Part shown: positions 11,721 to 22,128 of the stretch, one piece after another | Layout of the letters: each line of letters starts with the position of its first letter | Numbering within the stretch: position 1 is the stretch's first letter | Position numbers and translations under genes: made by a program | DNA from: Nigrospora sphaerica | Lineage: Eukaryota > Ascomycota > Sordariomycetes > Amphisphaeriales > Apiosporaceae | Assembly (NCBI GenBank): GCA_018287875.1 | Contig: JAGVVL010000018.1 | Coordinates: 2,782,501-2,846,500, forward strand | Reading direction: 5' to 3' | Length of the DNA stretch: 64,000 bases | Notes under the pieces: model-generated | What the model saw: the letters and a program-made list of their open reading frames with translations, nothing else | The model's database searches: none | Told to the model about the DNA's origin: nothing

Positions 11721-12846
11721 GGTAAGTGTGTGTTTTCTTCTTCGTTGTCTGCCTCCTCTCCCCCTCCTTCTCTTTGCACAAGCAACACGGCGACTTTTCC
11801 AGTATCCTAATATGACTACTGACCCCCCGGTGCGCGCGCCCCCCCTCAGTCCGACGGCAGTCAGCACGGCGATGGGCCTTGCTGTCGCTTCGGTTTGTTG
11901 GCGGGCCGGAGGTTGGACGGGATGGCCCTGAGGGTGGAGAAAGAAGGACCCCTAGGGACCCGACCTTTTTCTTTCGTTGCCCGGCCCCGCCCGTCCTCCT
12001 GTCGGGAAATGGCACCCCTTCTCGGGCTCTCGTGGCTCGGGTGCTGGTTGCCCCATTGTTGCGGCGGTGCAGTGTCCGTAGTGTTTATTTCTCAACCTGA
12101 CGCGCCGGGCCCAGAGTGACTTGTCCCATATTCAGGGTGAGGCCCAGTGTGAAGCATATCGTCGATGTGATTGGACAGGCTTGAACGACCGGGTTTTGAG
12201 ACACTTCCCGAAACGAGGGTCGGGCGTTGCTGTGGTTGGTCAGGGTACCAACACGTTCCTTGGAAGGACATGCGAAGTAGCTGTCAAAGTTTCCAGCCGG
12301 GCTGATACTTTGTGTGCAACTAGTGTGCAAGATATCTCGGGAATGCCAGGCCACGCAGATCTGTTGGCAGCCGCAACCCACCCCCTGGGGCAATTACCGT
12401 GATCAGCACGGTAACGTCCAGAACAGCAGCAGAAGACTTTCCCTCCAACCTAAGCTTTTGCGGGGTAGCAGGCAAATCTGATGCGGCACCTTGTGCGGAA
12501 CCCGCGACCCTTGGGTCTGCGACGAAGAGCAAGGATGATGGCCCGGCTTCACTGCCTCAGCCAACCAGAACCAAATAACGCTTGAGGTGGGAACCGCTAA
12601 CATCACCCCCCCAAAGATACGGAACCGAGAAAGGGGAAGCCGAAGCGGCCCCGTTATATCTCCGTCGCCGCCTCGGCTTCTGAATGCGAGCTTACCTCAC
12701 CCCATATCCATGTCTGCTCCCTCTCTTCCCCTGGCCAAGATCATAATCTGATGGGAGCGGCACTTGCTTACAGCGCAGGACGATACTCGTCATTCACATC
12801 GCTCGTCTTTGCGGTCACACTGTAAACCACTATTACCTCGCACGTC
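11721..12846. other. Intergenic region and promoter of the CoA-ligase gene
   Basis: No gene is supported. Frames on either strand are short and without motifs. Confidence 0.45.
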
Positions 12847-14922
12847 ATGGTTTTCTCCCCCCCGGCCTGGGTGCCTAAGCTGCCCTTTGGTAAGCCTGTT
12901 CCCCCAAGACGAAAGCGCAGTGCGGTTGTTGATTTCCAACCACCAACCCCCAGACCCGCCCGACTCCATCACCCTGGCCGAGTTCTGGGGCAATGAAAAG
13001 TACGGCCGACAGCCCGTCGACCGGTCCCGGAACCCCTTCACCTGTGGTATTACGGGGAAGACGTACGCGGTGGGCGAAATGCGAGAGCGCTACGAGCTGC
13101 TCGCCCGGGGCCTGGCCAAGCGGCTGGGGTGGCGCGTCAACGCCGACACGCCCTGGGACAAGGTCGTGTGCGTGTATTCCTTCAACTCGGTAAGATATTC
13201 TTCCCTCGGCTCGGTTGCCGCCGCCGCCGCCGCCGCCGCTCGTGGGGGACGCGCCAGCTCAGACCAGAACCCGACGCCCCGCAGATCGACTACCTCATGG
13301 CAACCTATGCGGCCCACCGCCTGAACGGCATCGCGACGCCGGCCAACGCCGCCTACTCGGCCTCGGAACTGGCCTTCCAGCTGCGATCTGCCGGCGCCAA
13401 GGCCCTCGTCACGTGTGTGCCGCTCTTGGCGACTGCGCGCGAGGCCGCTGAGGCTGTCGGCATCCCGCCGGACCGCATCTACCTCATGGAGACGGCCCTC
13501 GACAATGCCAAGCCTCCCTACGCTTCGCTAGATGATCTAATCGGCGAAGGCAGGCTGTTGCCGGCCCTAGAGCCCTTGGCGTGGACGAAGGGCCAGGGAT
13601 CGAGGCAGGTGGCGTACCTGTTTTATTCAAGCGGGACTTCGGGGCTGCCTGTAAGTCATCACGCGGACTTGGGCTTGACGGGTGGTGGAACGAGCGCTGA
13701 AAGCAGAGCAGAAAGCCGTCATGGTCTCTCATCGCAACATCATCGCAAACGTGATGCAAATTCGGTGGCACGAGTCGGTGGGGAGGAGAGAAAAGGGCAT
13801 TGCGACACAAGTTTCCCTGGGCCTGCTACCGCTGAGCCACATTTACGGTTTTGTGATTGTGGCACAAAGCAGTATTTACCGTGGAGACAACCTCGTCGTC
13901 CTCCCTCGCTTCGAGCTGAAAGATCTGCTCACAAGTATTGAGAAGTACAAGATCAACTACTTGTACCTGGTAAGCCGGTTCCAGAGCTAATACGAGTGTG
14001 TGGGAGGGCTGTTCGCGCGGCTAACGCGGATCTAGGTTCCCCCCGTCATCTTACAGCTCCTGGGAAACCGTGAGGTTTGCAACAAATACGACCTTTCCTC
14101 CGTCCGGCACATCTACACGGGTGCGGCGCCCTTGGGGGCCGAAACCCACCTCGCCGTCGTTAAGGCCTTCCCCGGGTGGCAGGTGGGACAGGGGTACGGT
14201 ATGACGGAGACGGGCACCGTCGCGCTTAGTACGGGCGAGAACGACATCATGGTGGGCACGGCGGGGTCTCTGGTGCCGGAGTGCTTCGCCAAGCTCGTGG
14301 ACGAGGACGGGCACAAGGTGACGGGCCTGGAGCAGCGCGGCGAGCTCTGGATCCGGTCCCCCGCCGTCACCCTGGGCTACCTCAACAACGCCAAGGCGAC
14401 GGCGGAAACGTACGTCGACGACGACGACGGCCGTTGGGTGCGCACCGGCGACGTGGCCGTCGTCCGCCGGTCCGCGGCCGGCCACGAGCATTTCGCCATT
14501 GTCGATCGACTGAAGGAACTTATCAAGGTCAAGGTAAGGAAAGAATCCCCGGCCCCGGGCGGCGCAAAAATACTCACCGCGAGAAAAAGGGACACCAAGT
14601 GGCGCCGGCCGAGCTCGAGGCCCATCTGTTAACCCACCCCTACGTCAGCGACTGTGCCGTGATCCCGGTGCCGGACGAGCGGGCCGGAGAGGTGCCGAAA
14701 GCGTTTGTGGTGAAGTCGGCCCACGCCGCGGGCAAGACGGACGCAGAGGTAGCGAGGGACATCTGCAAGCATGTTGAGGACCACAAGTCGAGGTACAAAT
14801 GGCTGAAGGGAGGGGTCAAGTTCGTCGAAATCGTTCCCAAGAGCCCCAGCGGCAAGATCTTAAGAAGGGTACTGAAGGAGCAGGAGCGAGAGGCCCGAAG
14901 GGCCAAGGGCGCGAGATTGTGA
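12847..14922 (+). CDS. 4-coumarate-CoA ligase-like acyl-CoA synthetase, probably peroxisomal
   Basis: ANL-superfamily adenylating enzyme that would activate a carboxylic acid to its CoA thioester through an acyl-AMP. Six exons: 12847-12889, 12954-13189, 13285-13650, 13712-13969, 14036-14533 and 14590-14922, giving 577 residues, normal for the family. Intron 3 splits the P-loop-like motif [10 protein letters not shown]. Other family signatures are [68 protein letters not shown] and the C-terminal catalytic-Lys block [11 protein letters not shown]. The protein ends in ARL, a variant PTS1 signal, so import into peroxisomes is likely. Intron 2 carries a GCC-triplet run, and the last intron has two in-frame acceptors 6 nt apart (exon from 14584 or 14590). 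Substrate could be an aromatic acid or a medium- or long-chain acid; sequence does not settle it. Confidence 0.9.
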
Positions 14923-15484
14923 GGGGACTATACGTGCCTGATGCAAAAGAAGTAGAAGATTAACGAGTCCATCTATCCCAGCTGGCTTGTTGCCTGTCAA
15001 CTTCTCAACTTCGGGTACTGGGGGCAAAGTTATATACTAGGGTTGCTAAGGACCGCTCATCATCCTTAATACAAGACTGACGATGGGAGCTCTGGAGGCG
15101 AGACAAGTCTGGCAGCCCTGGCGGGGCGGTTGATTTAAGCGCTCAAGGTTTGGCGGCGGGCTAGTTAGTACGTGGCTTCAAAGTGACCCAGTCGGACAAC
15201 ACACAAACAATCACAACGTACATGAACACTTGGATAAGTTAGGCGCTTTTCTTGCTTGCAAGAAGAAGAGAAACCCAGTTTACTCAAACTCATAGCCACT
15301 CCTTATCATTTTACACATCTGATCCACACTGTGCCATCCTCGTTCGGCTCTCGTGGGGAAACAAAAGGCGAACCGCTGCAAGAGCGCCAACGCTACCAGC
15401 AGAATCAAGCCAAAGCTGTGCTCAGATCGGCCAATAAACGCACCTTCGTTCTTGGCTGGCTTGTTCTGGTCATCCTTTGGCTAA
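14923..15484. other. Intergenic region
   Basis: No gene is seen. The sequence is less GC-rich than the coding regions. A weak open frame at 15,256-15,696 has no motif and overlaps the decayed reading frame to its right. Confidence 0.4.
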
Positions 15485-16660
15485 TACGACTTCTCGGCAA
15501 CTCGTTTTTGCCGTGTCGTCTGCGCCGTTCCTGCCACCGCCGGCAAGATCCGCCCTTGCACCGTCATCGGAACAGAGTTCCTCGGGACACCAGAAGCCTT
15601 CAACAACCTGAGAGAACCCTACTCGAGCCTCCTCATTTTTCCGAGGCTTGCGATACGCGGGTGAGGCAGCACCTGAGGCAGCGCCACCGAGGTTAGCGAT
15701 ATGCCGACGAGAGCATTTCATACCGGGCGCTCCCCCTTTATGCCGCCGCGCACAATGCGCCGCGGTGATATCGACGTCATGGGGGAGCCAGAGACGGCAC
15801 CTTAGAACGTCCCGAAAGTCCTCGAACACGGGCTTTTCACGCTTCTTGAATGCCTAAGCCTCGACCATTCCAAATCGCCAGCTCTTCGCGACGCTGTCCT
15901 TGTGGGTTCAAAAGACTCCGCAGTGTTGGAAACGATGCCTACTTCACTTAAAAGCACTCCCACTTCTAGTAGCAAGTGGTGTATCGACCGAGGCCAAGAA
16001 CACGAGGTGTGAGATATCTCGCAGCATCTCTTAACCAGCTACGAGGTGTTCGAAACGTTGCAGCATATCTCTACCGATTGCGGGGTCCCCCAAGTTCAAG
16101 CAGAGGGAAAAGAAAGAAAGAAGCAGCAGCATCGTATTCGAAAGCGCCAGGAGCAGAGGTAGGAGCAGGATGAAGCCCGCGCTGCTCGAGGATAAGAGAC
16201 ACCAACAGGAAGCACCCGAGTTCTACTGTCCAGGGCCGGAAATTTGGACTTGAATGACGCTCCTGTCGTGGCATTGGTAGGGTTCTTGAGGATCAGCATG
16301 GCGCGCCCAAGCCCCCTTTTCTCGCAGGTTGAACAAAAGAAAAAGGCCACGGCCGGCATTGCACTTCATTGACACCCACGCGTCTTCGAAAAGGCACCGC
16401 CCATTAGCACGTGAGCCAAGATGGAAGGCCTTGCGCAGTGCCATAACAAAGGGAAGCTGCGAGGCACATCCGATATCCCCCAACTGGGATAATCCGGGCT
16501 AAGCATTGCGTTCATCTCATCTACACGGCTACGCTTCTTAACCGGTATATCAGTCGTGGCCTCCCATCTCGTTGCGACGCCTACCGAGTCTAGTACCATC
16601 CGTAAGGTTGGGAGAGCTGTCCGGGCAGCTCGTTCGCCTGAGTGAGCGTGGTCTTCGGAC
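15485..16660 (+). pseudogene. Decayed protein-coding gene in one plus-strand frame
   Basis: One plus-strand frame stays protein-like for about 1.15 kb but is broken by roughly ten stops of all three kinds. Readable segments include CTVIGTEFLGTPEAFNNLRE, GLFTLLECLSLDHSKSPALR, SQHLLTSYEVFETLQHI and RFLTGISVVASHLVATP. Frame is kept across the whole stretch, which is more than expected for random intergenic DNA and suggests decay mainly by substitution. The sequence is also less GC-rich than neighbouring genes. I do not recognise the family. Repeat-induced point mutation of a once-duplicated gene or transposon is possible but unproven, since I see no second copy here. Confidence 0.35.
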
Positions 16661-17047
16661 CGATACGATTTGACGCTTTGTTTTACGCGAATAGATACTC
16701 AGGCCGCTCACTTATTGCCCAGGCCGTGTACGTGTAGTATTTCCCGGTACTTATGCGACTTATCCACCTTGGGCTAATCACACGGTCCCCACCCACTGAT
16801 CTGGAAGTTAACATATGACGTGTATGCGGGCTCTAAGAATAGAAATGCACTTAAGATCCAGTGCATCTCCACTACCAGCTCAAGTAGCTTCCGCATCCAG
16901 ACTTCCGGGGTGGGTATCCCGGTACTCGATATTGTCCCCACGCAAGCAGCCCCGACAGACGCCCTCGCCTACTGCAAACCCACTGGGCTGGTTGCTGCTG
17001 GCAGTAGTAGCTGTATCTCTACCCTCCATCGATAACCCCGGGGCCCG
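16661..17047. other. Intergenic region upstream of the low-complexity protein gene
   Basis: Nothing recognisable. It probably holds the promoter of the gene starting at 17048. Confidence 0.4.
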
Positions 17048-17470
17048 ATGGCACCCCCTTCGGTAGGTCTAACCGTTGCCCGCCTGCCGCCTCTCGGCTT
17101 TCCCATGTCTCGTCGACGAAAAGGCTAACAACGCGTGCGTACCCTGTTCAGACGCCCACGCCGCGCCGCTTCCTGGCCCCCAAAAGACCGGCTTCGCAGA
17201 GCGTCACGCCGAAGCCCCTCGCCGGCGGGACGCAGCAGTTCCAGGCCACGCCGCGCTTCTCGTTGGCCTCGACGCCGCGTGACGCCGGCGCCGCCTCGGC
17301 CGCGCCCTCGGCCACGGCGCCCGCTCCGTCGCCCGCCGTTTTCTTCTCGCGCCCGCGCCGCGAGTCCATCAGCGACGCCATCGACAGCTCGCCGCCGCCG
17401 TCGCGCCGGTTCCGCGACTCGGTCGAGGCCGACTCGCTGCCCCCCTCATCGCGGGCGCCCGGCAGCAGCA

Positions 17471-17502
<32 letters not shown>

Positions 17503-18249
17503 CCGTCGGCCGACGTCGAGCCCCCGTCGCCCAAGCGGCGCCGCCTGACGGCCTCGCCGGCGCCCGCGCGCAATGCCCCGTCGGCGCCCTCCTCCTCGCC
17601 GGGCGCGGGCGACGAGGCGGACCCCGACTTCGCCGCCCCGGACGCGGCCGACGACGATTACGACGCGTGGGGGAAGCCGGCCGTCGGGGAAGTCGCAGCA
17701 CCGCCGCCGCCACCGATGACGCAGCACCAACCCACCTTCCGGGCGGCGCCGCGGTTCAGGCCCGTCGCCGACGCGCCCGGCTCCGGCGGCGGCGGCTCCG
17801 GCGCCCGCGAGCCGCTGCCCGACGTCTTCTCGCCGCGGCGCCGCGGCGAGACGTTTGTGCCGGGCGGCCTGGCCGCCGGCCTGCGCGCCTGGCTCATGGA
17901 CCTCGAGGCGGCGACGGGCGCCAAGGCCGACGACGAGTGGGCCGCGCGCCTCGCCGTCGAGCGCGTGCGCCCCGGCGGCCCCGGCCTGCGCCTCGTCGGC
18001 GCCCGCGCCCTGCCCGGCGATGATGATGACGGCACCCCCCTGCCGCTACTTGATGAGGGCGGCGACGCCCCCGCGCCCCGCGCCCCCCCGCGCCTCGTCG
18101 TCCTCGCCGGCGAGGGACGCCTGACGGGCCTCGCGGGCCGGAACGAGGTGCCCGTCGGGTCCGTCGTGGGCGTCGCCAAGCCCGTCTGGGAGGTCGCCCT
18201 GGGTCACGAGGGCCGCTGGGTCGTGGCATGCGATTGGAAGGTTCTTTGA
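17048..18249 (+). CDS. Hypothetical fungal protein: disordered Ser/Pro-rich N-terminus, conserved-looking C-terminal domain
   Basis: Not recognised with certainty. Proposed exons are 17048-17062 and 17152-18249 (370 residues). A five-codon first exon (MAPPS) ends in GTAGGT, and the 89-nt intron ends GGCTAAC...GTTCAG, an ideal branch-acceptor pair. Residues 1 to about 215 are low-complexity: repeated TPR/TPK and ATPRF motifs, a poly-Ser run encoded by AGC repeats, a PKRRR nuclear-localisation-like patch, and acidic patches. The C-terminal 140 residues look folded: SPRRRGETFVPGGLAAGL leads into an Ala-rich helix, then VGSVVGVAKPVWEVALG and a final VACDWKVL, a beta-rich pattern that could be an OB-like fold. 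A nuclear, possibly DNA-associated role is a guess from composition. AATAAA at 18395 may end the transcript. Confidence 0.7.
17461..17502 (+). repeat. CAG/AGC trinucleotide repeat encoding poly-Ser
   Basis: A run of CAG-type triplets, interrupted once by AAC, is read in the AGC frame and gives a Ser tract within the disordered N-terminus of the 17048-18249 protein. Confidence 0.85.
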
Positions 18250-18780
18250 CCGAGGCAAGCCGGGACGCCAGGACTCTGCCATCCCGTACCGTCCATGTTG
18301 TAGAAGGCATTTGGCCGAAAGCCCGGTGCCACTCCGGAGACGCCGATAAACCTTTGTTGCTTTACGCTCTCTTCGGGGGACAGCGTAGGAGCCAAATAAA
18401 AGAGAGCCACATTGGCCCCTTCTTTGTCTGTGGTAAAAACACCCTGGCCTCCTTAGACAAGCCGCAACTGTGGTGATTCTCCTGGCAGTACGCATTGTGT
18501 GCCGTTCCAAGGAAACAAAGGCTTTGTGTGTCCACTGTATAGAGTTCTCGACTGTCATGTCCTTACTTAAAGGGGCTCTACAGCAGCTAATTTGTCATAT
18601 TCCAACAGAAGCCAGCAGCCAAACAACCCGACCTACCCGAGAAACCCACAGTCCCCGAATCTCATCCCGCCATTCCCCTTTGTCTGCTCGGTGTTGCGAG
18701 CCTTCAAGTAAGGAAAGTTCTCTCCTCCTGGCTCCTCCTCTGTCCCCTCCCTGTAGCTGGCCGTTTGCTCGTGGCCCAAC
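18250..18780. other. Intergenic region
   Basis: Contains an AATAAA at 18395-18400, about 146 nt after the preceding stop, and the probable promoter of the small gene at 18781. No further feature is seen. Confidence 0.45.
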
Positions 18781-19203
18781 ATGGACGCCCACGACGCCTT
18801 CGCCGCCGAGATCACCGCCCTGCACGCGGCATGCCGGACTCGGCTCGAGAGTGGCCTCCCCACGCGGTTGCGGCGCGCTGACTACCACGAGGCGCTCTGC
18901 CTGGCCGACGCCGCCGCGCAGCTGGCCGCCGACGCCGCACTCGATGCCGGCGTCGTGGCCGCCTGCGAGGCGCTGCAGGGCCGCTGCGAGGCCGTGCTGC
19001 GCGGCTGGTACAGCGTCATCGACCAACGCGAGAGGGACCTCTACAAGCGCGCCGGCGCCGCCGCCCGGCCGCCCGGCACAGGGCCCCAGACGAAGGCGAG
19101 CTGTTGGTCGAAGCTTGTCGCCGTTGTCGGCTTGCAGACCCCCGCCAACCTCGCGCCCGCTGAGAGACGGTCAGTGATCAAGAGCTTGAGGGCCCGCCTC
19201 TAG
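18781..19203 (+). CDS. Small hypothetical protein, helical, Ala-rich
   Basis: A single-exon 140-residue protein of unknown function. The ATG follows a CCCAAC context and the body uses strongly C/G-ending codons, unlike its flanks, which supports real coding. The sequence is rich in Ala, Leu, Asp and Arg and should form several amphipathic helices (for example EITALHAACRTRLESGLP and AACEALQGRCEAVLRGWY). There is no signal peptide, membrane segment or known motif. The C-terminus is basic (SVIKSLRARL). It could also be part of a longer gene, but no partner exon was found. Confidence 0.6.
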   Translation: MDAHDAFAAEITALHAACRTRLESGLPTRLRRADYHEALCLADAAAQLAADAALDAGVVAACEALQGRCEAVLRGWYSVIDQRERDLYKRAGAAARPPGTGPQTKASCWSKLVAVVGLQTPANLAPAERRSVIKSLRARL

Positions 19204-19440
19204 ACAGCCACCAGCATCCCGTACAGGAGCCGTTAGCTTTGGGCCGGCCTGGCAAGGTGAACAGGCGAGAGCGCTGTATATAGGCCAGAACACAACGTGG
19301 ACCAAGTATTGTGCGCACGCAGTGACCGGAAGACGCTGCAAAAATCGGATAGTAGCGGGGTGTACATCCGGCATCCAGTGTAACCGTTGCCTTTGCAGTC
19401 AGAGAACCGGTAGCCGCATACAAACAAAACAGCCAGAGGA

Positions 19441-20277
19441 TCAGATGTCACGCAGCCACGGATCGGATGCTTGAGCGCCAGTAAGACTCTGGACCATGTC
19501 TTTCCATCGCAGCTTGAGCGTGTGCGATTTTCCTCTCCATGTACCCTCGCACTTTCCCGTCGCGTGGGTGCGATGGAAGGCACACCAAAACTGAGGATGG
19601 TCGGCGGCCTCGAGGTAGACCGAGAGCTTGGGGAACCTAGCCGTCCCCAAGAGTTTCAAAAAGGCCTGGAAGGGCTCCCTCGTGACGAACAGGGGCGCCA
19701 GGATCTCCTTCTCGTGTCGTTTCCCGATCCGGACGGGGACTTCGTCGCAGAAGAGGTCGGGGGAGTCGGAGCTGCCGCCCCAGAAATTGGCCCAGGGGAA
19801 CTCGTGGCCGAGTTGCAAGGTCAGGTGGTGGAGCTTTCCGTTCTCGGCCATGTTGGTGAGTATGGGGCCGTAGACGTGGGGGAAGAGATGGAGCTGGTCC
19901 TTGACGTAGAAGCGGATGACGAGGTCGCGGATGTAAAGCCGGGGCGTCAGCGCCTTGACGAGGAACAGGTCGGGCGAGCCGCCACAGCATCGCGTGTCGA
20001 GCTCGACCTGGCGGTAGAATATCGAGGCCGACTCTTCGTAAATGGCCCGGCAGGTCAAGAAGAGGCACACGAGCCGCTGACGGCCGCCCGGGCCGGCATT
20101 GCGAATCACCAGCTTCAGGATCTCGCTCCTCAGCTCAAAGGGAAGTTGGAGGAATGGAAAGAGGCCGTTTCTGCCGGCGCGTGACTGGCGCTGCCGCGAG
20201 GCTGTGGCCGACTGCTTGGTCCTGTTGGAGTGCGAAGCATGTTGCTTGCTTCGGATGGGTAATGGCTCCCTTGGCAT
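19441..20277 (-). CDS. F-box-like / DUF-type fungal protein
   Basis: A 278-residue protein with a degenerate F-box-like opening, FLQLPFELRSEILKLVI, at about residues 40-56. This is followed by CLFLTCRAIYEESASIFYRQ, a pattern very common in large families of Pezizomycotina proteins that start with an LP.E.R..I helix. The rest has no catalytic motif. If the F-box is real it would link to Skp1 in an SCF ubiquitin ligase, but many such fungal proteins are uncharacterised. The frame stays open upstream to 20616, which would add 113 residues. I chose the internal Met at 20277 because the extra part looks like untranslated leader (Arg/Pro-rich, no motif). The C-terminal part contains GKSHTLKLRWKDMVQSL. 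Confidence 0.68.
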   Translation of the reverse strand: MPREPLPIRSKQHASHSNRTKQSATASRQRQSRAGRNGLFPFLQLPFELRSEILKLVIRNAGPGGRQRLVCLFLTCRAIYEESASIFYRQVELDTRCCGGSPDLFLVKALTPRLYIRDLVIRFYVKDQLHLFPHVYGPILTNMAENGKLHHLTLQLGHEFPWANFWGGSSDSPDLFCDEVPVRIGKRHEKEILAPLFVTREPFQAFLKLLGTARFPKLSVYLEAADHPQFWCAFHRTHATGKCEGTWRGKSHTLKLRWKDMVQSLTGAQASDPWLRDI

Positions 20278-20841
20278 GCTTGGCCGTGTTGCCCTGCCGA
20301 AGACCCCGGGGCTTCCCAGACAGGTAGCCAGCTGCTCGGACGTCTGGGGCTGGGAGCGGAATCGGGCGCTGAACACTCGGTTCCGCGGGGAGTAGCGACG
20401 TAGAGGTGTGCAGCTGAAGGCGTTTGTCCCGACCGTTCCAGCAGCCTCGACCGTCGTTATCTCTGGAAGTTGGGACAGTGGGAACGATGGGAAACGGATC
20501 GACGCCACCAGGGCAACTGGAGCTGGACGGCCGAATCCATGGTGGGGCTTCCCGCAGGTGGGGCTTCCAGGGGACCGGGTACGTAGACTTACAAGTACGA
20601 TAAGTACATCATGCACGCCCTTATACTGCGTAACAGCCCCGCCCGCTCATGTACCTTCCTTCGTATCCCTCCAGTTGCTGCTTTCCGCTCCCATCACTGC
20701 CCTCCATTTGCATTGAACAAGGTTCCCCCCAGGGCTGGTCACCGTTGCGGGCAGTAACGATCTACAACGTTCAAAGGCGTGCATGGCAGCTGCATAGAAA
20801 GCCGAGTAGTTAACGGGCCTGCCTTTTCACACGGCTTCACT
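20278..20841. other. Region between the F-box-like gene and the alpha/beta hydrolase gene
   Basis: Holds the upstream open extension of the F-box-like frame (to 20616), then about 220 bp with no feature. The two genes are tandem on the minus strand, so this part is the 3' flank of the hydrolase gene and the promoter of the F-box-like gene. Confidence 0.4.
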
Positions 20842-22044
20842 TCAGGCCGATGCAGCCTTGGCGGCTATCCATCTCTCGATCTCGGCCGCGACCTGGTCGC
20901 TGTTCTTCTCCATGAACATCATGTGCCCATTGCCGAGGATGCCCCGCGCCTCGAGCTCGAGGTGTTCGACGGCGACGCCGGCCTGCCGCAGGAAGGCCAC
21001 GGTGCACCAGTCGTAGACGGTGTGGTAGGAGGCGTGGGCGGTGACGACGAGGACGGGGATGGCGGCGAGGTGGGGGAGGCGGCGCGGCGGCGGCGCGTCG
21101 GCCTGAAGCAGGCAGCCGTCGGACAGGCCCGGGGCGGGCGGCGGCACGGGCCGGCGCACGAGTTCGCGGGCCGGGTCGGCGACGGGCGGCTCGTACGTGA
21201 GGGGCGCCGTGGTGACGCCGAACGGGGGGCCCGCGCGCGGCACCGAGGCCGAGAAGACAAAGGGCGGCCCGATGGGCTCGAGGTTCACGACGAGGCGCAC
21301 GAGCGCCGGCCGCGCGTCCGCCGCCAGGTACGGCACCGTCCCGCCCTGCGAGTGCCCCACGACGACGGCGGGCCGCCCGATGCGGTCGAGCAGCGCCGCC
21401 ATCGCCGCCTGCGCCGCCGCCTCGTGAGCCCCCAGGTCCCCCAGCATCTGCGCCGCCGACGCGTAAAAGGCGTCGAACACGGCGTCCCCCATGGTGCCCG
21501 CCCCGGGCCACTGCGTGTGGTACTTCGCCTTGGGCCAGGTGCCCAGTTGCCGCGTCGCCGTGAACTGCCTTTCGTACGTCTCGGCCGGGTACGTCACCAT
21601 TTCGCCCCGGCCCGGGTACCAGGGACTCCGGCCGCGGAAGGGCAGATCGACGAGGTAGACTTCGTAGCCCCGCCCAAGGAAGAAGGACGCCCACCCGGGA
21701 CCGCCGTCGGGCTTGGTAAGCCAGTCCTGCTTGGTATTAGTCGGGGGTTGTTCTTCGTGTGTTCGGAACAAGGCGATACTGACGATGCCGGTCCTCGTCG
21801 CTCCATGTATAAAAACCAGAGGGTAAGGCTGACGCGCGGAACTAGATTCCGGCAGCAGCCTCTCGACATACATCTGTCCTTGGATCGTGTGGTTTCCCAG
21901 GGCGTCTTTTGCGTACGCTCCGCCGACGTAGAAGGCCTCGCGCCGGTGGTAGCTCTCATTGGATGTACTCAGCGTCTCATCCTTCATGGCCAAGGCGGCC
22001 GTGGCCGTAGCCAGCAGCGCCGTGCAGAAAGTAGAGCGTAACAT
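20842..22044 (-). CDS. Secreted alpha/beta hydrolase (fungal esterase-like)
   Basis: Predicted secreted serine hydrolase of unknown substrate. The open frame is continuous (400 codons), but a 57-nt in-frame intron at 21727-21783 is likely. Its donor is GTCAGT, it has an ACTAAT branch motif, and it ends AAGCAG. Removing it restores the family spacing HGATRTGI-DWLTKPDGG...GW and gives 381 residues. Exons are therefore 21784-22044 and 20842-21726. Features are a signal peptide (to about ALAM), YPLVFIHGA near the oxyanion loop, FRGRSPW, the nucleophile elbow GHSQGG (Ser213 after splicing), and a C-terminal His in GNGHMMFMEKNSDQ. The acid may be the Glu of NLEP or another residue. A TATATA lies about 80 nt upstream. 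Confidence 0.82.
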   Translation of the reverse strand: MLRSTFCTALLATATAALAMKDETLSTSNESYHRREAFYVGGAYAKDALGNHTIQGQMYVERLLPESSSARQPYPLVFIHGATRTGIVSIALFRTHEEQPPTNTKQDWLTKPDGGPGWASFFLGRGYEVYLVDLPFRGRSPWYPGRGEMVTYPAETYERQFTATRQLGTWPKAKYHTQWPGAGTMGDAVFDAFYASAAQMLGDLGAHEAAAQAAMAALLDRIGRPAVVVGHSQGGTVPYLAADARPALVRLVVNLEPIGPPFVFSASVPRAGPPFGVTTAPLTYEPPVADPARELVRRPVPPPAPGLSDGCLLQADAPPPRRLPHLAAIPVLVVTAHASYHTVYDWCTVAFLRQAGVAVEHLELEARGILGNGHMMFMEKNSDQVAAEIERWIAAKAASA

Positions 22045-22122
22045 GACGCCGGTTGTTCACGGTGGCTTCGGCTGGGCCCAGCTGTGTCGTCGGTGGGATT
22101 TCCAACGGGGCCGGCGCCGCCG

Positions 22123-22128
22123 TATATA
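22123..22128 (-). promoter_or_regulatory. TATA-box-like element of the alpha/beta hydrolase gene
   Basis: On the minus strand TATATA lies about 80 nt upstream of the hydrolase ATG at 22044, in otherwise GC-rich DNA. Confidence 0.45.
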
